Assembly (NCBI RefSeq): GCF_000186865.1 | Contig: NW_008705562.1 | Location: 2,993,745-3,057,744, forward strand | Direction: 5' to 3' | DNA length: 64,000 bases | Origin: Aureococcus anophagefferens | Taxonomy: Eukaryota > Sar > Pelagophyceae > Pelagomonadales > Pelagomonadaceae | Part shown: positions 27,173-35,147 of the stretch, in pieces | Layout: every line of letters begins with the position of its first letter | Numbering within the stretch: position 1 is the first letter of the stretch | Notes under the pieces: generated by a model | Told to the model about the DNA's origin: nothing | What the model saw: the letters and a program-made list of their open reading frames with translations, nothing else | Database searches by the model: none | Made by a program: the position numbers and the translations under genes

Positions 27173-27941
27173 ATGATGACGATGATGTGGGCTTCCGCGG
27201 CGCGCACGAGGGCCGCTCCAGCGCGCAACCGTTGCATGCTGGCGCGCGCCGCAGCAGCGCGCACAATAGCCGCTCCAGCGCGCAACCGGTGCATGCTGGC
27301 GCGCGCGCTGCGCACAATGACCGCTCCAGCGCGCAACCGATGCATGCTGGCGCGCGCGCTGCGGGCGGCGCCGTCGCGCAGCCTCTCCACGAAAAAGAGC
27401 CGCTACGACAAGGTCTACGAGCTCACGGCGCGCGGCGAGGCCTGCGCCTGCACGACCCGCGTCCGCCAGCACACGATCCGCACGGACACGCCGAAGCTGA
27501 GCGGCGGTATGGATACCGCCGCCCAGCCCGTCGAGCTCCTCCTCGCGGCGCTCGTCGGCTGCGAGACGGCGACCGCGCACTTCGTCGCGCGCGGCGTCCT
27601 GCGGCGGTGACGATTTTCGAGAACCGGGGAAAAGACGAAAAGATCGTCACCGACGTGCTTGGTAGGTCGCGCGCCAGCTCGGTTACGGGCTCGACCGCGT
27701 CGACTTCGAGCTGCGCGCCGTGCGCGACTTCCGCGGCGCGGCCCACGTGCCCGTGACCGAGCCCGCGCCGGCCGTCAGCCGGCTCCAGCGCATCGAGGGC
27801 ACGGCCCTCGTGTCCACAACCGACACGACGATCGACGTCGCGGAGCTGCAGCGCGTCGTCCACGAGCGGTGCCCCGTGGCGAACATGATCTCCGCGAGCG
27901 GGTGCGTCTTGGACATCGCCTGGGCCGTCGCCGAGACCTAA
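27173..27941 (+). CDS. OsmC/Ohr-family protein with repeated presequence
   Basis: Exons 27173-27583 and 27666-27941 give 228 residues. The OsmC fold (thiol-based peroxide reduction) is recognised by YDKVYELTARGEACACTTRV, GGMDTAAQPVELLLAALVGCETATAHFVAR with the first Cys, and ERCPVANMISASGCVLDIAWAV with the second-half Cys pair. The family acts on organic hydroperoxides. The N-terminus holds three near-identical 17-residue units (APARNRCMLARALR), each containing a Met. The last unit reads MLARALRAAPSRSLSTKKSR, which looks like a mitochondrial presequence; any of the repeated Met codons could be a start. The ATG at 27173 gives the longest frame. Phase-0 splicing restores HFVARQLGYG. Confidence 0.8.
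27213..27362 (+). repeat. Three tandem 51-57 bp units in a presequence
   Basis: The segment CCGCTCCAGCGCGCAACCG begins at 27213, 27270 and 27321, each followed by TGCATGCTGGCGCGCGC. Units are in frame and each carries an ATG, so the presequence has been copied in tandem. Confidence 0.85.
27584..27665 (+). mobile_element. Introner element, group C (short), acting as intron (GT-AG)
   Basis: An 82-base intron in the OsmC gene, flanked by the 8-base repeat GTCGCGCG (27584 and 27666). The donor is the GT that starts the first copy and the acceptor is GGTAG. The interior GGTGACGAT...ATCGTCACC is a 9-base inverted repeat around TTTTCGAGAACCGGGGAAAA, closely matching the element at 6966-7053 and more distantly 42403-42473. 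Confidence 0.9.
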
Positions 27942-27952
27942 AACCGGCAAGG

Positions 27953-29519
27953 CTACGAAACGAACCTAAACGTCGCCGCGAGCGGCAGGTGGTCCGACGG
28001 GCGCGCCTCGTCGGGGATCGCGCGCGGCGGCGCCGTCGCGTCGCTGCGGCCGACGGCCTCGAGCGTCCGGTCGTGGTAGAGGTAGTCGATCCACATCTTG
28101 CGGTCGCCGTTGCGCGACGTGCACTTGGACTCGTCGGCCCAGTCGGCCTCGAACGCGCAGCGGAGCGCCCGGCCGGCCTGTGTGCAAATCAACCAGTGAG
28201 CTGGGACGTCGGGGCCAAACTTCAGAATTCTCTAGCTCGGTCAAATCGAAGTCGATTCGGCTGATTTTTGGACGAATCGATTGCTCTCAGCGAGTTCTCG
28301 AAGCACGGTGGAAGTGCTCGTGTCAAAACATTCGAATAAGCGCACATTGAAGTCGGGTTGAAGATTTGATTTGCACACAGCGGCCGGCCCACGCGAAGCC
28401 GCCGTCGGCGAAGCCCGTGTCGAAGCCGTCGCCGACGCGGCCCTCGAAGACGCGCGCGTCGGACGGCGGCGTGTTGAAGTCGCCCATGAAGATCAGCGCG
28501 TCGCCCGGTTCGACCGCGGCCTCGACGATGGCCTTGATGCGCGCGAGCTCGCCCGCGCGGACCTCGCCGGGGTGCTTGGTCACGCGCGGGCCGTCGCGCG
28601 ACGTCGTCATGAGATGCGCCGCGACGACGCAAAGCGTGCGCCCCGACGCGCGGTGCCGCAGCCGCGCCACGACGCAGTTGCGCCGGTCCGCCGGCGGCAG
28701 CGCCGCGTCGCCGCCGCCGTCGCTCAGCGGCCGCCAGCGCTCCTCCAAATCGTAGTTCGCGACGCCGCCGGCGGCCGCGCCGCACGCCAATTCGACGTCC
28801 TCGCCGCCGCCCAGCGCCTCGAAGACGGACGTTCGCCAGAAGAGGCCGAGGCCGCTCGGCGGGTCGCGGCCCGCGAGGGGGTCCTTGGCGAAGACGCCCG
28901 CGAAGCCCTTTGACCGCATCGCGGCGGCGAACGTCGCGACCGCGGCCCCGTCGTAGGCCGCCGATACGCCGTGGACGTCGTACTCCTGGAGCGCGACGAC
29001 GTCGCCCCTGATCGCCTCCGCGAAGACGCGCGGCCCCCGCGCGCTCTCCCAGTCGTAGACCGTCTCCTCGGACGATCGCACCTCTTCGAAGAGCCGGAGG
29101 CCCTCGTCCTCGCCGAGCGACGCGCGGAGCGCGCCCCGCAGCGTCGTCGCGACGCGGTCGCCGTAGCGGACCCGGTCCTCGCTTTCGAAGGCGAGGCCCG
29201 TAAGCTCGCCCGGGATCGCGTCCGCGTCTTGGAGGCGTCGGCAGCTCCAGAATTTCCGCATGGTCGCGTAGTCGCCGCTCGCGAAATTCTTGTGCCAGTG
29301 CCGCTTGTACTCGGCGTCGACGGCGCCGCGGCGCCACTCGTCCCAGGGCAGGCCCGCGACGCCCTCGACGCGCCGCTTCGTGTCCGGCGACACCTGCATG
29401 ACCCAAGGGATCGTGTTCGAGCCCAGCGACCGGGCCAGGATGTTGTACGTGAGCGCCGTGAAGAGATGGGCGTTGGGGTCGCCGGTCGCTGGCGCGGCCG
29501 GGGAACTCGTGAAGTGCAT
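27953..29519 (-). CDS. Endonuclease/exonuclease/phosphatase family protein (nocturnin/CCR4-like)
   Basis: Exons 29519-28389 and 28177-27953 give 451 residues. The EEP fold is a Mg2+-dependent phosphoesterase. Visible motifs: TYNILARSL (Asn), VALQEYDVH (Glu), CVVAAHLMTT (His), FMGDFNTPP (Asp and Asn), MWIDYLYHD (Asp) and RPSDHLPLAA (Asp-His). The LQEYD and long insert around residue 45-100 fit the nocturnin/CCR4 deadenylase side of the family better than DNA-repair AP endonucleases, but a phospholipase or sphingomyelinase activity is not excluded. The second exon supplies two of the catalytic motifs, so the introner intron must be removed for function. GC-AG splicing gives AWAGRALRC. Confidence 0.85.
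28178..28388 (-). mobile_element. Introner element, group A, acting as intron (GC-AG)
   Basis: A 211-base intron with a perfect 8-base target repeat GCCGGCCG and a perfect 15-base terminal inverted repeat CTGTGTGCAAATCAA / TTGATTTGCACACAG. The donor is the GC of the first repeat copy; the acceptor is CACACAG. Interior matches 3558-3770 and 55546-55756. The core CCAAAAATCAGCCGAA lies on the same strand as the host transcript. Confidence 0.92.
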
Positions 29520-29679
29520 CGTCGCGCGTCGGTGGCGCTGGCGTGAGTGCTAGCGTTGGCGCGGTGGCACTTGGCGTCGTGCGCGCTGCTGTGGTAATTA
29601 GCGACGTCGTCAACTCCTCATCAACAACCACTGGTTGCAGCCTCTCTGCACGCCTTATGTGCTGCTAAAAGGCGCCACT
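29520..29679. promoter_or_regulatory. Bidirectional promoter, EEP / cupin
   Basis: A 160-base gap between divergent starts at 29519 and 29680. AT-richer patch at 29590-29630 (GTAATTAGCGACGTCGTCAA). No GGGCAGCCC motif seen. Confidence 0.3.
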
Positions 29680-30699
29680 ATGCGCCTGTCACGCACCTTG
29701 ACAGCCGCAGCGCTCGCCATAACCGTCGCGACGTTAAGCACACCGGACCTGCGCCTGTGGGCGCCGTGGGTGCTGGAGACCTGGCTCATCTCCGTCCGCG
29801 ACACGACCTACGGGCCCCGCGCCTGGCCGGCGCTCGCGCCCGAGCCCGTCCGCGCCCGCGCCGTCGCCGAGGTCGACGGCCCGTCGCTCTGCGCCGGCCG
29901 CGCGACGACAGCGCTGGACTTGCGACGCCCCTTCGTCATCCGCGGCGCGGCGCCGACGAACAACTTCACGAAGGAAGCGCTGACGAAGCCGCCGCTCGGC
30001 GACGTCGTCGTCGACTACTTCTACGACGCGTCGCGGCGGCGGCACCTCGTGCCCGACGCGCGCGCGAAGCTGTCGAAGGTCGTGCGCAACATCTCCAGGG
30101 GCCGGCCGCACAAAATCGGCTCGCAGCGCGTCCTCTCGCGCGAGGGCTGCTGCCCGACGACGGCGGCCCTCGAGGCGGCGCTCGCGCGGCTCGCGCCGCG
30201 GTGCTCCGTCGGCGACGTCGTCGGCCGCTGGCGCCTCTCGGCGGCGGCGCTCGACGCGCGCCTGCTCACGGTGCCGCTCTTCGTGAGCGGCGGCGGCGGT
30301 GCGGAGAGGCCGACGTACACGGACCTCCACAGCGAGCCCATCGCGTCCATGGCGATCCAGATCGAGGGGTCCAAGGACTGGACGTTGGTGCCCGCGGCCG
30401 ACTCCGCGTCCCTGCGGCCCGCGGCGTCGCCCGACGGCCGCGCGTACTTCTACAGCCGCTTGGACGACGGCGAGCTATCGCGGCTGCCGCGCCTCGCGGT
30501 GACGACGTGGCCCGGCGACGCGCTCTGGGTGCCGCCCTGGACGTGGCACGCCGTCTCCTACGCGCCGGCCGCTGGCGTGTCCGTCGCGGCGAGCCTCTTC
30601 CACTTCCGGCCCTGGGCCTTTGTCGCGGCCCAGCCCTACTTCGCGGCCGCCGTGCTCCCGAACCTCGCGAAGGAGATCTTTGGAATTAAGACGCAGTAG
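29680..30699 (+). CDS. JmjC/cupin-8-like oxygenase with N-terminal membrane anchor or signal
   Basis: 339 residues, one exon. The cupin barrel is recognised by RPFVIRGAAPTNN, YTDLHSEPIASMAIQIEGSKDW, where His-x-Glu is the likely iron pair, and GDALWVPPWTWHAVSY, with the distal His. This is the layout of cupin-8/JmjC hydroxylases and tRNA- or protein-hydroxylases. The hydrophobic N-terminus (LTAAALAITVATLSTPDLRL) suggests the secretory pathway. The last 14 bases of the gene overlap the convergent thioredoxin-PUB gene. The substrate is unknown. Confidence 0.75.
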   Translation: MRLSRTLTAAALAITVATLSTPDLRLWAPWVLETWLISVRDTTYGPRAWPALAPEPVRARAVAEVDGPSLCAGRATTALDLRRPFVIRGAAPTNNFTKEALTKPPLGDVVVDYFYDASRRRHLVPDARAKLSKVVRNISRGRPHKIGSQRVLSREGCCPTTAALEAALARLAPRCSVGDVVGRWRLSAAALDARLLTVPLFVSGGGGAERPTYTDLHSEPIASMAIQIEGSKDWTLVPAADSASLRPAASPDGRAYFYSRLDDGELSRLPRLAVTTWPGDALWVPPWTWHAVSYAPAAGVSVAASLFHFRPWAFVAAQPYFAAAVLPNLAKEIFGIKTQ

Positions 30700-31522
30700 C
30701 GAGGGCCTTCTCGACGGCCGCGCGGAGGAGCTCGAAGGCCGCGAGGTTCCGGTGCGTCGGGTGGAGCTTGTCCCGCTTCGCGTCCGCGTCGTCGTCGTCC
30801 GGGTCGCCGGGGATGAGCGCGAAGCCCGCGGCCTCGAGGACGCCCTCGGCGGCGGCGCTGCCGGCGACCTTGGCGGCGTAGACGGCGTTGTCGAGGAAGA
30901 TGGGCCTGCCCTTGGCCGCGTGCTTGAGGTAGAGCGCGACGGTCTTCAGCGCGGCCGCGTCCTCCGGCGTCGCGTCCTTTAGCAGTCTCGTCGCCTCGGC
31001 CTGGAGCGCCTCGCGGCCCGCGGCGCCGAGCGCCGCGGCCCCGACGACGCGCGCGAGCGCCGCGGACCGGCCCGCGGGCGGTTTGTTCGCGCCCGTCGCG
31101 CCGTCCTCGGACATGGCCCGGAGCACGAAGCGCTGGAGCTCCTCCGCGGACCGGGGCATGCCGACGATGTGGTCGACGAGCGCGCCGTCTCGCACGGCGA
31201 AGACCGTCGGCATCTGCGTGACCTCGAGCGCGGCCGCGACGGCGGGCTCCGAGTCGACGTCGACGCAGTAGACGCGCAGCAGGCCCTTGGACGTCTGCGC
31301 CGCGTCGGCGAGCACGGGCTTGAGCGCCTGGCAGGGCCCGCACCACGCCGCGCCGACCTCGACGAGCGCGGCGACGTCCGCGCCGCGGAGGTCGAGCGCC
31401 TCCTGCAGGTCCGCGGCCGTCGCGTCGCCGCCGCCGTGCGCGACGCGGAGCGCGCGCGCGGCGAGCGGCGTCGGCTTCGTGCGCGCGGCGGCGACCGCCA
31501 GGAGGGCGAGCAGGCGCATCAT
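30686..31522 (-). CDS. Thioredoxin-PUB domain fusion, signal peptide
   Basis: 278 residues. A leader (MMRLLALLAVAAARTKP) precedes a thioredoxin domain with the canonical active site AAWCGPCQ (Cys61, Cys64), VDSEPAVAAALEVTQMPTVF (cis-Pro) and a C-terminal PUB/PUG-like domain (ALKTVALYLKHAAKG, NAVYAAKVAGS, LEAAGFALIPGD, LAAFELLRAAV). PUB domains bind p97/VCP tails and appear in ER-associated degradation factors, so a redox role in ER quality control is a fair inference. The start ATG overlaps by four bases (ATGA) the stop of the small membrane protein gene upstream. Confidence 0.85.
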   Translation of the reverse strand: MMRLLALLAVAAARTKPTPLAARALRVAHGGGDATAADLQEALDLRGADVAALVEVGAAWCGPCQALKPVLADAAQTSKGLLRVYCVDVDSEPAVAAALEVTQMPTVFAVRDGALVDHIVGMPRSAEELQRFVLRAMSEDGATGANKPPAGRSAALARVVGAAALGAAGREALQAEATRLLKDATPEDAAALKTVALYLKHAAKGRPIFLDNAVYAAKVAGSAAAEGVLEAAGFALIPGDPDDDDADAKRDKLHPTHRNLAAFELLRAAVEKALATAS

Positions 31523-31686
31523 GGCACGCGCCGGCCGCAGCAGGCGAAGATGGACAGGAGGACGACGGTGACGGCGATGGAGAACTGGAGAGACAGGCGC
31601 TTCTCGAGATCCAGGTAATACTGGCTCTCCGTGCTGTTGTCGCCCTTGTCGATGAGGATGAGGCGCTCGACGAAGCCGGAGACCAT
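31519..31686 (-). CDS. 55-residue single-pass membrane microprotein
   Basis: MVSGFVERLILIDKGDNSTE starts a 55-residue frame ending CCGRRVP, with one hydrophobic helix (FSIAVTVVLLSIFACC). Nearly all third codon positions are G or C, as in real genes here, so I regard it as coding. Its stop TGA overlaps the ATG of the thioredoxin-PUB gene (ATGA), as in bacterial coupled genes. It could be a translated upstream frame on the same mRNA, a separate gene, or an exon of the next gene joined by a splice that I cannot see. No family recognised. Confidence 0.5.
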   Translation of the reverse strand: MVSGFVERLILIDKGDNSTESQYYLDLEKRLSLQFSIAVTVVLLSIFACCGRRVP

Positions 31687-31925
31687 CAGCAGCCTCGCGG
31701 CGAGACCATCAGCACGCGAGCCGAAGCGAGCCTGGTGCCGCGAGGTGATCTCAAGATCTCGATGATGGTGCATCAATGATGCCGCTCGTGTGGTCGATTG
31801 AGCTCGCGCGACGCAGTTCTGGAGCGGATTTGGCCGCATTCTTCAGCCCTGGGACCGCATCAAAACACCTCGCACGCGTCCTCATCGCTGCGAGACGCTC
31901 CACGGCAAAACCCGTCAAAAAGACA
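31687..31925. other. Divergent intergenic spacer
   Basis: 239 bases between the microprotein start and the transaldolase-like start. Composition is lower in GC (GATGATGGTGCATCAATGATG near 31760, shortened). Probably a two-way promoter; no motif stands out. Confidence 0.35.
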
Positions 31926-32741
31926 ATGCGCGCCGCCGCGCTCACAGTCCTCCTGGCGGCCGCCGAAGCGTTGAGCGCCCCGAAGCCCCGGAGCCGCCTC
32001 TTCCTCGACTCGGCGTCCCTCGCGGACTGGCAGGAGCTCCTGCCGACGGGCCTCTTCTACGGCGTGACGACGAACCCGACGATCCTCGCGCGCGACGGCG
32101 TGAGCTGCGACGTGAAATCGGTCTCGGCGCTCGCGCGGCGCGCCGTCGAGGACTACGGCTGCCGCCAGGTCATGTTCCAGGCCTGGGGCGGGAGCGCGGA
32201 CTTGTTCGAGCGGAGCGCGCTCGAGGTGCTCGACAAGGTGAACCTGGGCGAGCACGTCATCGTGAAGCTGCCGCTCACGAGACAGGGCGTCGTCGCCGCG
32301 CACCGACTCCGCGACGAGGCGCACCTCTGCATGACGGCGTGCTACGCGCGCGAGCAGGCCGTCGTCGCCAACGCGCTGCGGGCCGACTACCTCGCGCCCT
32401 ACCTCGGCCGCATGTCCGACGCGGGCATGAACGGGCTCGAGGAGTGCCTCGCGATGCAGCGCGCGCTCGACGGGTCCCGCGCGCACACGCGCCTGCTCGT
32501 AGCCTCGCTGCGCAAGGCGCGCTCCGTCTTCGACGTCGTCGCCGCGGGCTCGGACGCGACCTTCTCCGCGGCCGTCGCGCGCGAGTTTCTCGGCTTCGAG
32601 CGCACGGAAAAGGCCGCGGCGGCCTTCGAGGCGGACGTGGCCTGCGACGTCGAGGACGAGGCGGCCTGCATCCAGGAGGCGCCGAAGAACAAGATGATCG
32701 ACGTCGCCAAGATCCTCGGCAAGAAGAAGGAGGCGGCCTAG
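31926..32741 (+). CDS. Transaldolase/fructose-6-phosphate aldolase-like protein, leader peptide
   Basis: 271 residues. The small transaldolase fold is shown by LFLDSASLADWQELL, GVTTNPTILARDG, VMFQAWG, the Schiff-base lysine in EHVIVKLPLT (Lys114), AHLCMTACYAREQA and APYLGRMSDAG. Length and gaps fit bacterial-type TalC/FSA aldolases more than classical cytosolic transaldolase. The leader (MRAAALTVLLAAAEALSAPKP) suggests plastid or secretory targeting. C-terminal 45 residues are acidic then Lys-rich (NKMIDVAKILGKKKEAA), an extension not usual in the family. It would interconvert sugar phosphates; the exact reaction is unproven. Confidence 0.8.
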   Translation: MRAAALTVLLAAAEALSAPKPRSRLFLDSASLADWQELLPTGLFYGVTTNPTILARDGVSCDVKSVSALARRAVEDYGCRQVMFQAWGGSADLFERSALEVLDKVNLGEHVIVKLPLTRQGVVAAHRLRDEAHLCMTACYAREQAVVANALRADYLAPYLGRMSDAGMNGLEECLAMQRALDGSRAHTRLLVASLRKARSVFDVVAAGSDATFSAAVAREFLGFERTEKAAAAFEADVACDVEDEAACIQEAPKNKMIDVAKILGKKKEAA

Positions 32742-32788
32742 GCGCGGCGCGCGCGTGTACAAACTTCGCTTCGTCGACGTCGTCGCTC

Positions 32789-34307
32789 TTACGGCGCGCC
32801 CCGGGCGTCGCGCGCCGTCCGCGACCACCGGGTCGTCCAGTGGTCGCCTTCGAGGTGGCCGCCGACGAGGCGGTCGAGCTCCGAGTCGCCCATTTCCGCG
32901 GGCCGCACCTCGGGCCGCATGGCCGCGATGGCGGTCATCATCTCCCGGACGCCGTCGGACGGGTCGCCGAGCATCTCCCGGTCGCACATCTGGGCGACGA
33001 ACTCCTCGGCGTCGCTCGACGACAGCGCCGTGAGGCGGAAGCCGTAGATCTTCGCGCACCAGGGCAAAGTCGCGCGCGCCTCCGCCATCGTCCCGGAGAT
33101 CCGCGAGAAGCCCACGGAGAGCGACCGGAGCTTCGGGAGCCCGGCGAAGGCCACGGGCGCGCCCGTGCACGCCGTGCTCCGCAGGTCCAACACCTCGAGG
33201 CGCGCGCAGCCGTCGAAGGCGACGGCCGCGTCGCCGTAGACGCCGCGCGACCGGTGGAGGTCGAGGTGCGCGAGCGCGCCGCAGTAGCCTGGGCAGGATG
33301 AAACGTGAGCGTTTTGCGCGCGCGCGCGTTCCAGAAAAAGCATTCCGAGGGACGATCGCTCGTCCAAAAGTCGGCCGAAACGAGCGGAACGCGGCCGAGC
33401 CTTTGACGTCGCGCGCCCTTGTCCCGCCCTGGCAGTCGCGGAAGCACTCGATGTTGCCCCGGAGCGCCTCGTTCTGCGACGCGTCGACGTGCGTGAGGCG
33501 CCCGAGCCCCGCGAGGGGCGCGAGGCCGCCGGTGACGTCGAGGCCGCGGACGGAGAGGAACTCCAGGTGTTCGAGCCGCTCGACGCCGTCGAGCGGGCCC
33601 TCGACGAGCGTGTCCGCGAGGTCGAGGCGCGTCGCGGGCCCGCCCCCGCACCGGTGGAAGAGGATGGGCAGCAGGCCCTCGACGCCCGTGCCCCGCAGGT
33701 CGCACCGCCGGAGCCGGTGGCCCGGGCGGAAGAGCGACGCCGCGTCGCCGTCGACGGACGAGCACTCGGCGAGCGCAAGCGTCTCGAGGGGCAGCGCCGC
33801 GAGGCTCGCGACGTCGCCCTCGCAGTAGGTCCGGCTCAGCTTCAGCGCGCGGAGCCGCGTCAACGCCGCGAGCTCCTCGAGGCGCCCGTCGCAGCGCGTC
33901 GACGAGCAGTCGAGCGCGGTCAGCGACGCGGCGCCCGAGAAGAGCTCGAGGCTCCAGACGGACGTCTTGATGAGCTCCGCGCGCTGGACGAAGGTCTCGA
34001 GGTGCGCGCCCGCCGCCGCGAGCATGGCCGCGCAGCCGCGCTCCGTCGGCTCGGAGCTCGCGACGCTCGCGACGCGGCGCCGCGGCGCCGACGCGACGAC
34101 GGCGTCGAGCCCCGCGGCGTCGAGGGGCCCGAGGAACTGGAGCTCGAGTTTCACGTCCTGGTCGCGGCACTGGCGCCGCAGGCCCGGCGCCGACGCCTCG
34201 AGCGCGCCGAGCGCCGCGGGGCCGGCGTAGCCCAGGAGCCGGTCCAGGGCGACGACGACGATCTGCACCAGCGCGGACTCGGCCTCCGTAGCATCGCGCG
34301 GCACCAT
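32789..34307 (-). CDS. Leucine-rich-repeat protein
   Basis: Exons 34307-33440 and 33288-32789 give 455 residues. From about residue 110 there is a run of LRR units (SLTALDCSSTRCDGRLEELA, RLRALKLSRTYCEGDVASLA and others, each cut short here) continuing through the splice (ALAHLDLHRSRGVYG, RLEVLDLRSTACTG, KLRSLSVGFSRISG). LRRs make protein-binding solenoids. The C-terminal 90 residues contain DAEEFVAQMCDREMLGD and end in a charged tail. No kinase, membrane segment or signal peptide is seen. The ends of the intron are an imperfect target repeat; phase-1 splicing gives CFRYCGALAHLD without loss of repeat spacing. Confidence 0.8.
33289..33439 (-). mobile_element. Introner element, group B, acting as intron (GC-AG)
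   Basis: A 151-base intron in the LRR gene. The repeats are GCGACTGC (donor side) and GCTACTGC (acceptor side), one mismatch. The ends GGGCAGGAT and (reverse) GGGCGGGAC are inverted but diverged. The interior GATCGCTCGTCCAAAAGTCG with GCCGAAACGAGCGG is a variant of the shared core, antisense to the host gene. The shortest and most diverged of the B copies. Confidence 0.87.
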
Positions 34308-34465
34308 GGAGAGATTAGCACGCGTCAGCGTGCAATCTCAAACTGGGGCTGCCCATCGTGCGGCACCTTGGAGGTGTAGGCTGATGATGAAGGCTCGGGC
34401 TGTGTTGGTACGCCAGTGTTGAACGTCTCGGGCAGCCCTTACGCCGGTTGATCGATCGATCCGTA
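34308..34465. promoter_or_regulatory. Bidirectional promoter with two GGGCAGCCC motifs
   Basis: A 158-base gap between divergent starts. GGGGCTGCCC at 34345-34354 reads GGGCAGCCCC toward the minus gene, about 40 bases from its ATG. GGGCAGCCC at 34430-34438 faces the plus gene about 30 bases from its ATG. TGTTGAAC lies at 34418. The same arrangement is seen at 44090-44235. Confidence 0.5.
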
Positions 34466-35101
34466 ATGGGCACGATGGACGAGGCCAAGGGCGACGCGCC
34501 GTGCACGATCCTCGCGACGAAGGAGGAGAAGGAGTGCGCGGAGCTCGAGGACCTCGCCGCCGAGCTCTGCGCCAGCCAGGACTTCAACGGCGCCGAGCCC
34601 CACCTGCGGCGGGCCTTGGTGCTGCGCGAGACGGCGCTGGGCCCCTTCCACCGCGACGTCGCGCCGGCGCTGGCGACGCTGGGCGGGCTGCTGCGCGCCC
34701 AGGGCCGCTTCGAGCTCGCCGAGCCCGTCTACGAGCGCGCGCTCGCCATCAAGGAGAAGACGCTGGGCCGGGGCCACGCGTCGGTCGCCGAGACGTTGAC
34801 GGACCTCGCGGAGATGCACCGGTCGCGGGGCGACCTCGACGCCGCCGAGCCGCTGCTCGCGCGGGCCAACGCCGTCTACGGCGAGGCGCTGGACTGCGAC
34901 GCCGTCGAGTTCGGCTACTTCCTCAACAACTACGCGTCGTTCCTCGACTCGCGCGGCAAGCCCGCGGAGGCGCTCCTGGCGTCCCAGCGCGCGGTCCACA
35001 TCTTCGAGTCCGAGTTCGGGCCCCGAGACGAGAAGACGAAGATCGCCGCGGGCTGGATGACCCACCTCGAGTCCAAGGTCCACGGCGCGGACCACAAGTA
35101 G
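34466..35101 (+). CDS. Kinesin-light-chain-type TPR protein
   Basis: 211 residues, one exon. Three to four TPRs of the kinesin-light-chain kind: AEPHLRRALVLRETALGPFH, AEPVYERALAIKEKTLGRGH, AEPLLARANAVYGEALDCDA and ALLASQRAVHIFESEFGPRD. These are more diverged than the repeats at 17026-17830 and have no attached enzymatic domain. A protein-binding scaffold is likely. The ATG at 34466 is used; one at 34475 is also possible. Confidence 0.75.
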   Translation: MGTMDEAKGDAPCTILATKEEKECAELEDLAAELCASQDFNGAEPHLRRALVLRETALGPFHRDVAPALATLGGLLRAQGRFELAEPVYERALAIKEKTLGRGHASVAETLTDLAEMHRSRGDLDAAEPLLARANAVYGEALDCDAVEFGYFLNNYASFLDSRGKPAEALLASQRAVHIFESEFGPRDEKTKIAAGWMTHLESKVHGADHK

Positions 35102-35147
35102 GCGGCCCCTAACCCCCATCGGGGGAGCGAGAGAAGAACCACGGGTG

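Noticed and set aside
28178..28388. Use of a GT donor inside the terminal repeat (GTGCAA) for this intron.
   Set aside because: It keeps the frame but would add four residues by leaving the duplicated target in the mRNA. The GC donor at the start of the repeat removes the insertion exactly and matches the pattern of the other introners.
31860..34307. Very long open frames antisense to, or in other frames of, known genes (for example the extended frame 31860-34307 beyond the LRR exon, and frames of over 1000 codons opposite the PqiA-like and PMCA genes).
   Set aside because: They lack third-position G/C bias and recognisable domains. They arise because stop codons are rare in GC-rich DNA.
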